Source of the DNA: Roseateles sp. SL47
Lineage (GTDB): Bacteria; Pseudomonadota; Gammaproteobacteria; Burkholderiales; Burkholderiaceae_C
DNA length: 64,000 nt
Reading direction: 5' to 3'
Assembly (NCBI RefSeq): GCF_026625885.1
Contig: NZ_CP113068.1
Location: 1,984,001-2,048,000, forward strand
Below, piece after piece: positions 1-8,720 of this stretch (position 1 is the stretch's first letter; every line of letters begins with the position of its first letter). Both the position numbers and the translations under genes were made by a program. Below the pieces are notes generated by a model. It did no database searches. It was given only the letters and a program-made list of their open reading frames with translations, and had not been told where the DNA came from.

Positions 1-124
1 GGCCCGCATCGCTGCGGATTTCACTGTGGTGGGCGAAGTGGTCTTTGGAGCCATCAGCGGGGCTGATGAAGCCGAAGCCCTTGTCGTCGTTGAACCACTT
101 CACGGTGCCGGTCTTGGTTGTCAT
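1..124 (-). CDS. Cold-shock protein (CspA family), 5' part only
   Basis: The gene starts at the ATG complementary to 122-124 and runs off the left edge, so only about 41 N-terminal residues are visible. They begin [13 protein letters not shown] and contain the RNP1-type motif KGFGFI. The RNP2 position reads HFAHHSEI, where most family members have LFAHFSEI. CspA-type proteins are single OB-fold nucleic-acid chaperones of about 67-70 residues that bind single-stranded RNA and DNA. A clear ribosome binding site (AAAGGAAA, complement of 129-136) precedes the ATG. Whether this copy is cold-induced cannot be told from this stretch. Confidence 0.95.
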   Translation of the reverse strand, partial: MTTKTGTVKWFNDDKGFGFISPADGSKDHFAHHSEIRSDAG

Positions 125-456
125 GTTGTTTCCTTTGGGATGAACGGAAGTTCCCGGCGTGCGGAAGCACACAGGGTAGACACACGCAAGAACTGACAGC
201 GGGGGGATGATGCTGAAGCGAGCCGCTCGCAATAGAGGTCTTGGGGAGACCAGCGGGGCCGCAGAAAAAGACCTCAGAGGAAAGGTCTTGGGCGAATCTA
301 TGAGCCGACTCTAACACGCGGTTCTCGATTCAGGGGTGCCTTTCGGATAAAAGGGGCATTCGCGGCAAGTTCTCTCAAAACAGACGGTCCGCGTGGAACC
401 TCGATGCCCAGCGGGTTCACAGCGATCGGGTTTCAGGCGGCTTCACAGGACGAAAA
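125..456 (-). other. Non-coding region and presumed leader upstream of the cold-shock gene
   Basis: There is no convincing gene in these about 330 bases. Apart from the ribosome binding site next to the csp start, the stretch probably holds the csp promoter and a long 5' leader, as is usual for this family. I could not place -35 and -10 boxes with confidence. The short open frames here have no recognisable motif and atypical composition. Confidence 0.35.
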
Positions 457-690
457 TCAAAAAAGGTGATCGTCTAAATTGAAGCGACCATCACCATTCG
501 TGTCGCGCTCAACTGTTGGAGTTGTTTTCGATTGGAAAGCCCGATTGTTCAGAAACGGTGCTTCTCTTTCCTGAAAAAAGTAAGTGCCGGCAGGCAGTCG
601 GCCAGCATCACGGACCCCGTCTCCCTGAACGTCTTCTCCGTACACCTGCCCAGTGACTCTTTCGATTTGGCAAGGCGCTGCGTTCAGCGC
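457..690 (-). pseudogene. Remnant with two EF-hand-like calcium-binding loops
   Basis: An open frame of about 77 codons continues in the same frame directly after the TGA stop of the FUSC gene. It contains VTGQVYGEDVQGDGVRDAG and, at its end, DTNGDGRFNLDDHLF. Both contain D-x-[NQ]-x-D-G spacing typical of EF-hand or SdrD-B-type calcium-binding repeats. There is no upstream methionine with a good ribosome binding site; the first usable start is a GTG at 645. GC content is lower than in neighbouring genes (30 of 60 bases at 481-540). I read it as the 3' end of a lost secreted-protein gene. It could also be a chance frame or a short expressed peptide. Confidence 0.35.
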
Positions 691-2904
691 TCAACGAAAC
701 CGACTCAACCGCAATTCAGCCGACACTTCCGCAGGCGCCTCCTGGGTCGGTTCCACCAGTGCCACGGCTTGCGCATGCAGGTCCGGCAGCAAACGCAGGC
801 ACAGCGCCAGTTGTGCCTGTACGAGCCGTAGCGAGTCAGGCGCTGAGGAGGTCAGGGCCGGGACCAGTTCCGGCGCCAGAACCAGATCCGCCGCAACGCG
901 CGGCGGTTGGGCCTCCAGCGCATTGGCGATCGCGTCCAGCGTGATCAGCAGCGTCTGCACCGCACGAGCCGCCGCACCATCCTCCGGCAGCGCCAGTCGC
1001 TGATTGCGGTGAGCCCCCAGCGCCGACAGATAGTTCAGCAAGGTGTGCGAGAGCACCAGAAACCGCATGCCTTGCGGCGCCAGATGACGCACATGCAGGG
1101 GCTCCTGACGCATCGCCGCCAACGCGCGGGAGAGCGCTGCGTCGGCGATATGCGCATTGCGTCGCGCCAGGCGATAGGCCAGATGGTCCCGCTTGCCAGT
1201 CTGGTACTGCGCCATGATCTCCCGCAGGTATTGGGCCTGGCTGCGCGCCGCCTGTCCCGCCAGGCGGTGCAATTGATGGGACTGCCAGCTCGGCAGGATC
1301 AGCCACACCGCCAGCCCAGCAATGACGCTGCCGGCCACCGTGTCCAGCAGGCGGGGCAGGATCAACCCGAATCCGTCACCCGCCTGGTTGAACGACAGCA
1401 GCACCAGCGAGGTGATGGCCGCCGTGGCCAGGGTGTAGCGGGTGTGCCGCGAGGCGAAGAACACCACACCGGCCGCCACGGTGAAGCCGGCTTGAAGCAG
1501 CAGGTCCGGGAACAGGCGCAGCAGTGCCCAGCCCACCACAAGCCCCAGCACCGTGCCGCTGATCCGCTGGGCCAGACGCGTCAGCGTGGCGCCATATTGC
1601 GGCTGGCAGACGAAGACGATGGTCAACAAGATCCAGAACCCGTGGCTGTCACCCGTGCTGAGCATCACGCCATAACCCGCCGTCAGCGCCACGGCCAGCC
1701 GCAAGGCATGGCGCAGCAACGGCGCGCGCCAGTTCAACTGGGCACGCAGACGCTGCCAGGCTTCAGCCAGGCTGCGCGGGTCTCGATCCAGCAGGCTGGT
1801 GTCGGCCAGCGGTTCCGGCGGTTGCAGGGCAGAAGACAGGGCGAGGTCCAGCGCGGTGAGGTTGGCGGCCAGACCCCGCAAGGCCGCCAGCCCTCGGTCC
1901 CGTCCCTCATGTCGTGGCCCGGGGGCCTGCTCCACGTGGCGCAATGCTTCTTGCAGGTCTTCGATCGCATGGGCCGTGGTGCCATGCCGCTTCCAGGGCG
2001 GCTGACGGCGGATGTGGCGCGCGAGGCTGCGGCAATCGCGACCCAGCAGGGCCAGCAGGCGTTGGCAGCGATACAGCACGTCACTGTGAAAGAAGTGCTG
2101 GGCCAGCACTTCATAGTGCTCATGCGAGGACGTAGTGCGCTCGTGCACATCCTGCGCCACCAGATAGGCCTGCATCGCCTCGCGCAACCAGGCCGGCGGT
2201 GTGCCAGTGCCACTGCGGCTGAAGAGGGCCTCCTTGCACCGGCTCAAGGCTTCCACCACACGGCCGTTCTGCAGCGCCAGCGCCACGCGGCGGCCTTCCA
2301 GATCAGCGCCGCGCACCGGTTCCAGCAGGCCGGACTTCAGGCGCAGGTATTCGCCCAGGCTTTCGTACAAGGTAGCGAGATGCTGCCGCACCGGCGGCGT
2401 GGGCAGAAGCGCGGCCCATGACACCGAGATCACCCCATACCAGGCGGCGCCCAGCAACAGCAAGGCCACGGCCTCCACCGCATGGGGCTTGGAGGACAGC
2501 GAGGCATAAATGGCCAGCACCAAGGTGGCAAATGCCATGGTGCGATAACGCTCACCCAGGGCGCCGAGCAGCGTGAGCACGATGGCAGCAACGGCCAGCA
2601 GCACCCCTAGCAGAACGGAGTGCCCCAGACTGGCCTGCACGGCCAGCGCCATCGCGGTGAAGCAGACGAGGGTGATCAACTGGACACGCAGGCGCCCCCG
2701 CCAGCTGTCGTCGGTTTCTGCCAGGGCGCTGGCGATCACGCCCAGCAACAGCGGCAGTGCGGCGGACATGTGGCCACCCCACCAGCAACCGGCCATCAGG
2801 CTGGCGAGTGCCAGCAATGCCCGCAAGCTGCCGGACACGGCTTCGCGCTGCCACAACTGGTAGCCCAGTTGCCACCAGCCCTTCACTTCACCCGCAGTCA
2901 ACAC
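691..2904 (-). CDS. FUSC-family (YccS/YhfK-like) inner-membrane protein
   Basis: This 737-residue protein has the two-block layout of YccS/YhfK/FUSC proteins: a hydrophobic multi-pass block at about residues 20-165, a soluble helical middle part, and a second multi-pass block at about 395-540, then a soluble C-terminal helical region. Family members resemble the membrane part of aromatic-acid efflux pumps (AaeB) and fusaric-acid resistance proteins, but the substrate here cannot be inferred. The start is a GTG at 2904 with a strong GGGAGGT ribosome binding site upstream. The gene lies 140 bp downstream of the transglutaminase gene on the same strand and could share its transcript. No membrane-fusion partner gene is adjacent. 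Confidence 0.85.
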   Translation of the reverse strand: MLTAGEVKGWWQLGYQLWQREAVSGSLRALLALASLMAGCWWGGHMSAALPLLLGVIASALAETDDSWRGRLRVQLITLVCFTAMALAVQASLGHSVLLGVLLAVAAIVLTLLGALGERYRTMAFATLVLAIYASLSSKPHAVEAVALLLLGAAWYGVISVSWAALLPTPPVRQHLATLYESLGEYLRLKSGLLEPVRGADLEGRRVALALQNGRVVEALSRCKEALFSRSGTGTPPAWLREAMQAYLVAQDVHERTTSSHEHYEVLAQHFFHSDVLYRCQRLLALLGRDCRSLARHIRRQPPWKRHGTTAHAIEDLQEALRHVEQAPGPRHEGRDRGLAALRGLAANLTALDLALSSALQPPEPLADTSLLDRDPRSLAEAWQRLRAQLNWRAPLLRHALRLAVALTAGYGVMLSTGDSHGFWILLTIVFVCQPQYGATLTRLAQRISGTVLGLVVGWALLRLFPDLLLQAGFTVAAGVVFFASRHTRYTLATAAITSLVLLSFNQAGDGFGLILPRLLDTVAGSVIAGLAVWLILPSWQSHQLHRLAGQAARSQAQYLREIMAQYQTGKRDHLAYRLARRNAHIADAALSRALAAMRQEPLHVRHLAPQGMRFLVLSHTLLNYLSALGAHRNQRLALPEDGAAARAVQTLLITLDAIANALEAQPPRVAADLVLAPELVPALTSSAPDSLRLVQAQLALCLRLLPDLHAQAVALVEPTQEAPAEVSAELRLSRFR

Positions 2905-3044
2905 CGTCCTACCTCCCTTGGCTTACCGGCACCGAGGTAGCAAGTATCGAGCCGAATGCGGTCGGGTTCGCGGGCGGCGTCGTTGAAGCTGCCCGCACAG
3001 GGATTCAATTGTCGTTTGTGACGGCGCGGACACACGGTAGTGCC

Positions 3045-3890
3045 TCACGCCGTCGACAACGCCCCCTCCACATGATGCGGCAGCACCAACCCCGGCCCTT
3101 GGACCGGCGTGACCTGCACCAGCGGCGCGAATTCCGAGCTGACATCGCCAAACAACATGGCGAAGGCCACATCCGCCGCATCGCGCCCGGTGCCGATGCG
3201 CAAATAGCCCATCGGGATGCCCAGGCCGGACGGGTCGAAGATGTACCAGCGCTCGCCCAGCCACACCTCCACATAAGCGTGAAAGTCCATCGGCTTGCTG
3301 GCGTAGTCCGTTCCCGTGACATACCGAGCCGGGATGCTCAAGGCACGGCACAGCGCAATCATCACGTGTGCAAAGTCCCGGCACACCCCCACACGGTCGG
3401 TCAGCGTCTCCACCGCGGACGTCCGTGTGGTGGAGCCGGCGCTGCCATATCTCAGCTTCTTGCGAACCCAGTCCCGCACGGCCAGCACCCGCTCGTAACC
3501 CGCAGGAAGCGCGCCAAAGGTCGCCTCGGCAAAGTTGAGCAGCCGGTCCGATTCGCAATAGCGGCTGGGCATCAGGTAGGGAAGCACCTCTTCCGGCAGA
3601 CTGGACACCTCCGTCTCCATCAGCAGCGCTGTTGATTCAATCAGAGGCCGGCCGGTCACCGCCGCCTGGTAGGTCAGATGAAACCGTCCCGCCGGTGCCT
3701 TCACGCTGAGCAGCCGGTTCATCGTGCCCGGCACACCACGCTCGTGCCAAGTGGCGCCGGGGGTCATCTCCACACGTTCATCCCCGACCTGCTGATGAGC
3801 GGTGGTGGACGGCTGAACATTCAACAGCAGGCTCGCATGCCCGTCGTTCACCAGATAGTCCAGTTCGAAATGCAGATTCATCCGGATCAT
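3045..3890 (-). CDS. Transglutaminase-like cysteine peptidase family protein
   Basis: The 281-residue product has a transglutaminase-like core with the expected triad: Cys170 in GVCRDFAH, His204 in MDFHAYVEV and Asp219 in YIFDPSG. The N-terminal 100 or so residues form the beta-rich lead domain common in bacterial members. It has no signal peptide, so it probably acts in the cytoplasm as a protease or amidase-like enzyme rather than a cross-linker. Its ATG overlaps the end of the upstream metallopeptidase gene by 4 bp, which indicates translational coupling. In other bacteria such transglutaminases often occur with circularly permuted ATP-grasp and alpha-E proteins; neither is present here. 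Confidence 0.88.
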   Translation of the reverse strand: MIRMNLHFELDYLVNDGHASLLLNVQPSTTAHQQVGDERVEMTPGATWHERGVPGTMNRLLSVKAPAGRFHLTYQAAVTGRPLIESTALLMETEVSSLPEEVLPYLMPSRYCESDRLLNFAEATFGALPAGYERVLAVRDWVRKKLRYGSAGSTTRTSAVETLTDRVGVCRDFAHVMIALCRALSIPARYVTGTDYASKPMDFHAYVEVWLGERWYIFDPSGLGIPMGYLRIGTGRDAADVAFAMLFGDVSSEFAPLVQVTPVQGPGLVLPHHVEGALSTA

Positions 3891-5041
3891 GTGGCCACTC
3901 CGGACATCCCATCCTGCGCGCTGGCCGAAGGGGCGTCGGAATGCGCGTCGATCAGGCAGTGGATGAAATGCAGCTTGGCCACCACGGCCGCCGGCAGCAC
4001 AAAGGGATAGAAGTCCGGCTGCCCCATGGCGCGGGACATCTCATTCATGACGCAGGTCACCGCCACCCAGTCCCGCAGCAGCGACAGGAATTCAAGCCCG
4101 GTGGGATGGTCCTGTCGCCACAGGTCCCTGGCCAGAAAGGGCGCGCCACCCGGGCCCCTGCCGTCCGGGCTGTCCAGCGTCTGGGCGCCCACCACCATGC
4201 CGAAACTCTGAGCCGTGTCCAAGGTGTCGCGCAGATGCAGATAGTGGGCCCAGGTTTCCGCCCAGTCCTCCCATGGATGGGCCCCGGCATAGGCCGAGAT
4301 GAAGCGCTGCTTCCAGCCCTTTTGCGGGCCCGCGTCGTAGTGGCGCTTCAGGGCGGCGGCATAGTCCTGCCGCTCGTCGCCGAACAGTTCCCGAAAGGGT
4401 GTCAACCATGCCGTCTGGACCACCAGTCGATCCCAGTAGTAATGCCCCACCTCATGCCGCAGGTGCCCCAGCAAGGTCCGGTAGGGCTCACCGAACTGGA
4501 CGCGGGCCCGCTCCCGGAATGCATCATCGGCTTCTTCTATGTTGATCGTGATGACACCTCCGGCATGCCCCGTCATCACCGGTGCGCCAGGTTCGGAGTG
4601 AAGAAAGTCGAAGGCCAGGCCCCGGGCGGGATCGTCCGCCTTCGGCACCACCGGTAGTCCCAAACCGATCAGTTGAGACACCATCCGGCGTTTGGCCGAC
4701 TCCATTCGGCGCCACAGTTCGGCGTTGCCCGGGTAGGACTGGTCCGGAATGATCCGGCTGAGGCGGCAGCTCAGGCACAGCGCCGCCGTGGCACCGCCGT
4801 CGTCCCGCACCAACCAGTTGCAGCCGATCGCGCTGGAGAAGTTCTGGCAGCGGCGGTAAGGAATGCCACGCCGCCCGTCCAGATAGAACCGGTCCGGCGC
4901 CTCGGCCGAACGCAGCGCATACAGCGCCCCTTCATCCGCCACATAGCCCAGGGCCGAACCGCAGGACAGGCAGGAAGAGTTGCGGAAGAACACAGGCTTG
5001 CCGCAACTGCACTGGTAATTTCGGGCAAGCGTGGAGGTCAT
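3887..5041 (-). CDS. Putative zinc-binding metallopeptidase with N-terminal zinc ribbon
   Basis: This 384-residue protein begins with a cysteine-rich zinc-ribbon module (CSCGKPVF, then CLSCGSALGY; more cysteines near residues 65-92) and has an HExxH zinc-protease motif, HEVGH, at residues 196-200. This arrangement matches the bacterial 'putative zinc-binding metallopeptidase' family, about 340-390 residues long and of unknown substrate. No signal peptide is visible. It overlaps the transglutaminase gene by 4 bp, so the two are probably one operon and may process the same target. The start at 5041 is the first in-frame ATG before the zinc ribbon. Confidence 0.88.
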   Translation of the reverse strand: MTSTLARNYQCSCGKPVFFRNSSCLSCGSALGYVADEGALYALRSAEAPDRFYLDGRRGIPYRRCQNFSSAIGCNWLVRDDGGATAALCLSCRLSRIIPDQSYPGNAELWRRMESAKRRMVSQLIGLGLPVVPKADDPARGLAFDFLHSEPGAPVMTGHAGGVITINIEEADDAFRERARVQFGEPYRTLLGHLRHEVGHYYWDRLVVQTAWLTPFRELFGDERQDYAAALKRHYDAGPQKGWKQRFISAYAGAHPWEDWAETWAHYLHLRDTLDTAQSFGMVVGAQTLDSPDGRGPGGAPFLARDLWRQDHPTGLEFLSLLRDWVAVTCVMNEMSRAMGQPDFYPFVLPAAVVAKLHFIHCLIDAHSDAPSASAQDGMSGVAT

Positions 5042-5198
5042 GAGGGTATAGGAAGGTTGGACAAGGAAGGTTGGACAAGGAAGGGATACCGCCTCCAGGC
5101 AAGTCCCAAGCCTGCCAGGCGTGGGGGCGGGGCGCCATCATCGGTGGTCGGGGCCCACCCACACCAACTGTCTGCTGACATCCATGAGCCTGCAAAGG

Positions 5199-5214
5199 CT
5201 GTATATTTATCCAG
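5199..5214. promoter_or_regulatory. LexA/SOS box
   Basis: The 16-mer CTGTATATTTATCCAG matches the Escherichia coli core CTGTATATATATACAG at 14 of 16 positions, and both CTG and CAG half-site ends are intact. It lies 19 bp before the start codon of a DNA-repair gene, where LexA binding would block transcription or the early transcript. The match is seen in the sequence; LexA control is inferred. Confidence 0.75.
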
Positions 5215-5232
5215 CAATTTCGCAGAAGTACC

Positions 5233-6693
5233 ATGGACATCAACCGCAAGCTGGCCATCCTGGCCGACGCCGCCAAATACGACGCCTCTTGTGCCTCCAG
5301 CGGCACGGACAAGCGGGACAGCACCAAGGGTCAAGGCATTGGCTCCACGCAAGGCATGGGCATCTGCCACAGCTATGCGCCCGACGGCCGCTGCATCTCG
5401 CTGCTGAAGATCCTGCTGACCAATCACTGCCAGTACGACTGCCTCTACTGCGTCAACCGTGCATCCAGCAATGTGGCTCGGGCGCGCTTCCGGGTGGATG
5501 AAGTGGTGTCGCTCACGCTGGACTTTTACCGGCGCAATTACATCGAAGGTCTGTTTCTCAGCAGCGGCATCGTCAAGAGCCCGGACTTCACCATGGAGCA
5601 GGTGGTGGAGGTGGCCCGTGTGCTGCGGGAAGAACATGACTTCCGCGGCTACATCCATCTGAAGACCATTCCCGATGCCAGCGAGGACCTGCTCCGCCGG
5701 GCCGGCCGTTATGCCGACCGCCTCAGCATCAACGTTGAACTCCCCACAGAGCAGGGCCTGCAGCAACTGGCCCCGGAAAAGAATGGGGGGGCCATCCGGC
5801 GCTCCATGGGCCGGCTCAAGCTGCATATCGACGATGCCAAGGAGGCGCGCAAGGCGGCGGCGGCCACGCCCATCCGGATGATTCCCGGCGCTGCCACCCG
5901 GCCAGCCAAGCCACCCCGGTTTGCGCCGGCCGGGCAGAGTACGCAGATGATCGTCGGCGCCGATGGCAGCGATGACCGCAGCATCCTGCGCAGCAGTGCG
6001 CATCTCTACAGCAGCTTCCGCATGCGGCGGGTCTATTACTCCGCTTTCAGTCCGATTCCCGATGCCTCCCAGGCCTTGCCGCTGAAATCGCCGCCGCTGG
6101 TGCGTGAGCATCGGCTCTACCAGGCCGATTGGCTGATGCGCTTTTATGGTTTTGGCCATGAAGAAATCGTGGACGACGGCACCGGCCTGTTGCGGCTGGA
6201 TGTCGACCCCAAGCTGGCCTGGGCGCTGGCCCATCCCGAGCGTTTCCCGGTGGACCTGAACACCGCGCCGAAGGAGTTGCTGCTGCGCGTGCCCGGCCTG
6301 GGCGTGGAGTCGGTGGCCAAGGTGCTGCAGTCGCGACGGCTGCGGCGCATACGGGCGGACGATCTGCGGCAGATGAAGGTGCCGCTGCGCAAGGTGCTGC
6401 CGTTTGTGGTGGCGGAGGGGCACCGGCCCCGGGCGGAGGTGGGCGAGCATCTGCTGAAGCAATGGGCGGATGCCGCTGGCTCCGCTTCGCGCCGGGCAGC
6501 AAGCGGATCTTCGCGAATGCTGCTCATCAACCCGGGTGTTGGCGCACTCGCTGCACCCGAAGCTTCGGACGCGTCGGCTGCGTCCGACACGTCCGACGCA
6601 GCCAGCATCGTCGTGCCCCATCCTGTCCCCGATTCCATTCCCCATTCCATCCCCCCGCTCGTTTCTCCCGTTCAACTGGGCCTGTTCGCATGA
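5233..6693 (+). CDS. Putative DNA modification/repair radical SAM protein
   Basis: The 486-residue product carries the radical-SAM cluster motif CX3CX2C (Cys66, Cys70, Cys73, in NHCQYDCLYC) and near residues 340-375 a helix-hairpin-helix-like segment (LNTAPKELLLRVPGLGVESV). This matches the radical SAM family regularly encoded beside a DUF4130/uracil-DNA-glycosylase-like partner and annotated as a putative DNA modification/repair protein. The reaction is unknown; a [4Fe-4S]-dependent radical reaction on DNA is the working idea. A near-consensus LexA box precedes it, and its TGA overlaps the ATG of the next gene. The last 60 or so residues are low-complexity (Ala, Asp, Ser, Pro) and probably disordered. 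Confidence 0.9.
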   Translation: MDINRKLAILADAAKYDASCASSGTDKRDSTKGQGIGSTQGMGICHSYAPDGRCISLLKILLTNHCQYDCLYCVNRASSNVARARFRVDEVVSLTLDFYRRNYIEGLFLSSGIVKSPDFTMEQVVEVARVLREEHDFRGYIHLKTIPDASEDLLRRAGRYADRLSINVELPTEQGLQQLAPEKNGGAIRRSMGRLKLHIDDAKEARKAAAATPIRMIPGAATRPAKPPRFAPAGQSTQMIVGADGSDDRSILRSSAHLYSSFRMRRVYYSAFSPIPDASQALPLKSPPLVREHRLYQADWLMRFYGFGHEEIVDDGTGLLRLDVDPKLAWALAHPERFPVDLNTAPKELLLRVPGLGVESVAKVLQSRRLRRIRADDLRQMKVPLRKVLPFVVAEGHRPRAEVGEHLLKQWADAAGSASRRAASGSSRMLLINPGVGALAAPEASDASAASDTSDAASIVVPHPVPDSIPHSIPPLVSPVQLGLFA

Positions 6694-7652
6694 CGCGGGT
6701 GGTTCTTCAGGGGCCTGCGGATGTTGCGGGCTTTCGCCGTGCAGCCCGCGCGTTGCTGGCCGCAGGGGCGCACCCGGACCACGTGAACTGGTCCACCGGA
6801 GAAGCGCCGGACGATCTCTGGGGCGCCGCAGAACTGGCCTCATCCGACCCTCAGAGCCATGAGGGCCATGAGGGCCATGAGGGCCATGAGGGCCCAGGGG
6901 GTCACGAGCGCCAGGAGCCCCATGCGCTCGATGACCGCGAGCCTCCAGCGGAAGGGCCATGCCCGGCCAGCGCCCCCCGCCTCTCCGTGCCTGCCAGCTT
7001 TGTCCGCTTGTGCGACACCACACTGCTCCACCGCGACCCTCAACGATTCGCCTTGATGTACCGGCTGCTATGGCGGCTCAAGGCCATGCCCTCGTTCTGG
7101 CAGGACACGCTGGACCCCGAGCGCCGCCGGGCCGAGCAAATGGCGCGTGAGGTGCGGCGCGCCATCCACAAGATGCATGCGTTTGTGCGTTTCTTTCCGG
7201 TCGAGGATCAGCAGGGTGAGCAATACCTGGCCTGGTTTGAGCCCGATCATTTCATTGAAGAAGCGGCCACGCCGTTTTTTGCGCGGCGCTTCGCCAACAT
7301 GCGGTGGGCGATCCTGACGCCGCGCTGCTCGATGTCATGGGATGGACAGGCGCTCCAGCAGGGCCCGGCTGGACGGCGGGAAGACGTGCCGCCGATGGAT
7401 GCAGGCGCCGGGTTATGGCTCACCTACTACCGCAGCATCTTCAATCCAGCCCGACTGAAGGTGCAGATGATGGAGAAGGAAATGCCTCGGCGCTACTGGG
7501 CCAACCTGCCCGAAGCGGCCCTGATCGAACCGCTGATTGCTCAGGCCCAGGGGCGGGTGGAGAACATGCTTAGCTCGGAAGCGACCACGCCACGAAAAAT
7601 CCGGCCCATGCAGCCCATCCAGCGAGATGGGCAGGACCCGCCCGATGCCTGA
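6690..7652 (+). CDS. DUF4130-type putative DNA repair protein, partner of the radical SAM enzyme
   Basis: The protein is 320 residues if it starts at the ATG at 6690, which overlaps the preceding stop codon (ATGA). It matches the family linked to the radical SAM repair protein (TIGR03915/DUF4130 type). In some bacteria this domain is fused to a uracil-DNA glycosylase of the UdgX type; here no glycosylase domain follows. Conserved-looking parts include VNWSTGEAPDDLW near the start and a central helical region with RRFANMRWAILTP. A 9-bp DNA repeat inserts HEG units near residue 58. Overlap and shared LexA box make a two-gene SOS-responsive cassette likely. Confidence 0.85.
   Translation: MTRVVLQGPADVAGFRRAARALLAAGAHPDHVNWSTGEAPDDLWGAAELASSDPQSHEGHEGHEGHEGPGGHERQEPHALDDREPPAEGPCPASAPRLSVPASFVRLCDTTLLHRDPQRFALMYRLLWRLKAMPSFWQDTLDPERRRAEQMAREVRRAIHKMHAFVRFFPVEDQQGEQYLAWFEPDHFIEEAATPFFARRFANMRWAILTPRCSMSWDGQALQQGPAGRREDVPPMDAGAGLWLTYYRSIFNPARLKVQMMEKEMPRRYWANLPEAALIEPLIAQAQGRVENMLSSEATTPRKIRPMQPIQRDGQDPPDA
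6856..6891. repeat. 9-bp tandem repeat (4 copies) inside the DUF4130 gene
   Basis: GCCATGAGG is repeated four times without a mismatch. The unit is a multiple of three, so copy-number change adds or removes the tripeptide HEG and keeps the frame open. Confidence 0.95.
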
Positions 7653-7657
7653 CCCCG

Positions 7658-8266
7658 TCAGTTCACCAGCGCAGTGCCCGCCGGCTGCGACTGCGGCTGT
7701 GACTGCACACGGCTGAAGGCACGGAAGTGACGCGCGGAGAGGCGCGGCTCCCCCAGGTCTTCATACAGCAGGCCCAGCTCATAGTGCGCGTCGGCCAAGC
7801 CGCCGTCCAAGGCCAGCGCACGATGGTGGGCTTCAACTGCCTCGGCTTTTCTCCCTGCGGCGGACAACACACGCCCGGCCTGGAGCTGCAGCATCGCCAC
7901 ATCGCTGCACCATCCCAGCGCCTGGTCCACCACCTCCAGCGCTTCGTCATGACGCCCCTGGCGGCTCAGCAGGGAGGTCAGTTCCGAGAACGCCGCCGCG
8001 TCACACGGGTTCGCGGCAATCGCGTGTCGCAAGCCGGCTTCCGCCCGCGCCTCATCGACCGGGTCGGTCAGGCGTGCCAGGTCTCGCAGCTGATCCACGG
8101 CGGCGTTGGTCCAGCGGCGAGCCAGGCCAAACGCCTGCACGTCCTCGGCGCGGAAGGCCAAGGACATCAACACACGGCCTGCCGCTTCGACGTCGGCGTG
8201 AACCACCAACGGGGAAGCGGACGTCGCAGACGGAAGATCGGAATGGGCGAAGGCTGGAGCGTTCAT
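7658..8266 (-). CDS. Tetratricopeptide-repeat protein
   Basis: With the start at 8266 (MNAPAFAHSD) the product is 202 residues. A longer in-frame reading to 8488 adds residues with no family resemblance and unusual composition, so I reject it. The C-terminal two thirds hold about three helical TPR-like repeats, for example GRHDEALEVVDQALGW, GRKAEAVEAHHRALALD and ADAHYELGLLYEDLG. Such repeats mediate protein-protein contacts; the partner is unknown. No signal peptide or catalytic motif is visible. The stop lies 5 bp from the stop of the DUF4130 gene, convergently, with no room for a separate terminator. Confidence 0.8.
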   Translation of the reverse strand: MNAPAFAHSDLPSATSASPLVVHADVEAAGRVLMSLAFRAEDVQAFGLARRWTNAAVDQLRDLARLTDPVDEARAEAGLRHAIAANPCDAAAFSELTSLLSRQGRHDEALEVVDQALGWCSDVAMLQLQAGRVLSAAGRKAEAVEAHHRALALDGGLADAHYELGLLYEDLGEPRLSARHFRAFSRVQSQPQSQPAGTALVN

Positions 8267-8462
8267 GATGTCGTCTTGGTCGTGGTGGTGTCGTGTTCGA
8301 ATCACTGCCACGGTACCGGGACGCCCGCCCTTGTGATGCCAGCCGATGGGGCGTTGTGTCGTAGGACAAGAGGAAGTGCCTCCTGGAGGCTCGCCACTTG
8401 CCCTGTCGCGCCCCTGCAGCCCATCGGGTCGCAGGGCAGGCCAACAACTGAAAGTGGACATC

Positions 8463-8672
8463 ATGGACACCTGGAGTACCCAAGTCATCGCCCATGTGGA
8501 GAACGGCGACTTCGATGGCGCACTCGCGCTGATCCAGCATTGCCCGGCTCAATCCCTGCTGGATGAGCTCAAGGCTGCTTTCGCCCGCACGGGCCTGGAC
8601 CATGGCGCGGGTGCGGCCCGGCTGCTGGGGGCGGTGCTGGAGCGCCAGATGGCCCTGGGGGCGCGGGCCTGA
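8463..8672 (+). CDS. Small hypothetical protein
   Basis: This 69-residue open frame (MDTWSTQVIAHVENGDFDGA) begins about 200 bp from the divergent TPR gene. The product is helical and soluble, with a single repeat-like unit (ENGDFDGALALIQHCPAQS) reminiscent of half a TPR, which could link it to its neighbour. I do not recognise a family. The ribosome binding site is weak. It could be extended upstream in frame to 8346, but that extension is rich in Ser, Arg and Cys and unlike the rest. Confidence 0.5.
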   Translation: MDTWSTQVIAHVENGDFDGALALIQHCPAQSLLDELKAAFARTGLDHGAGAARLLGAVLERQMALGARA

Positions 8673-8720
8673 GGTTTCAGCCCCTGCCGCCGGGCCGCGC
8701 CGCAGGCATGAACTAACTGC

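Noticed and set aside
2923..3558. A 211-codon minus-strand frame overlapping the transglutaminase gene
   Set aside because: Different frame within a gene that has an intact catalytic triad; no motif in the alternative product.
8293..8302. GTTCGAATC-like sequence resembling a tRNA T-loop
   Set aside because: No acceptor, D or anticodon stems can be formed around it.
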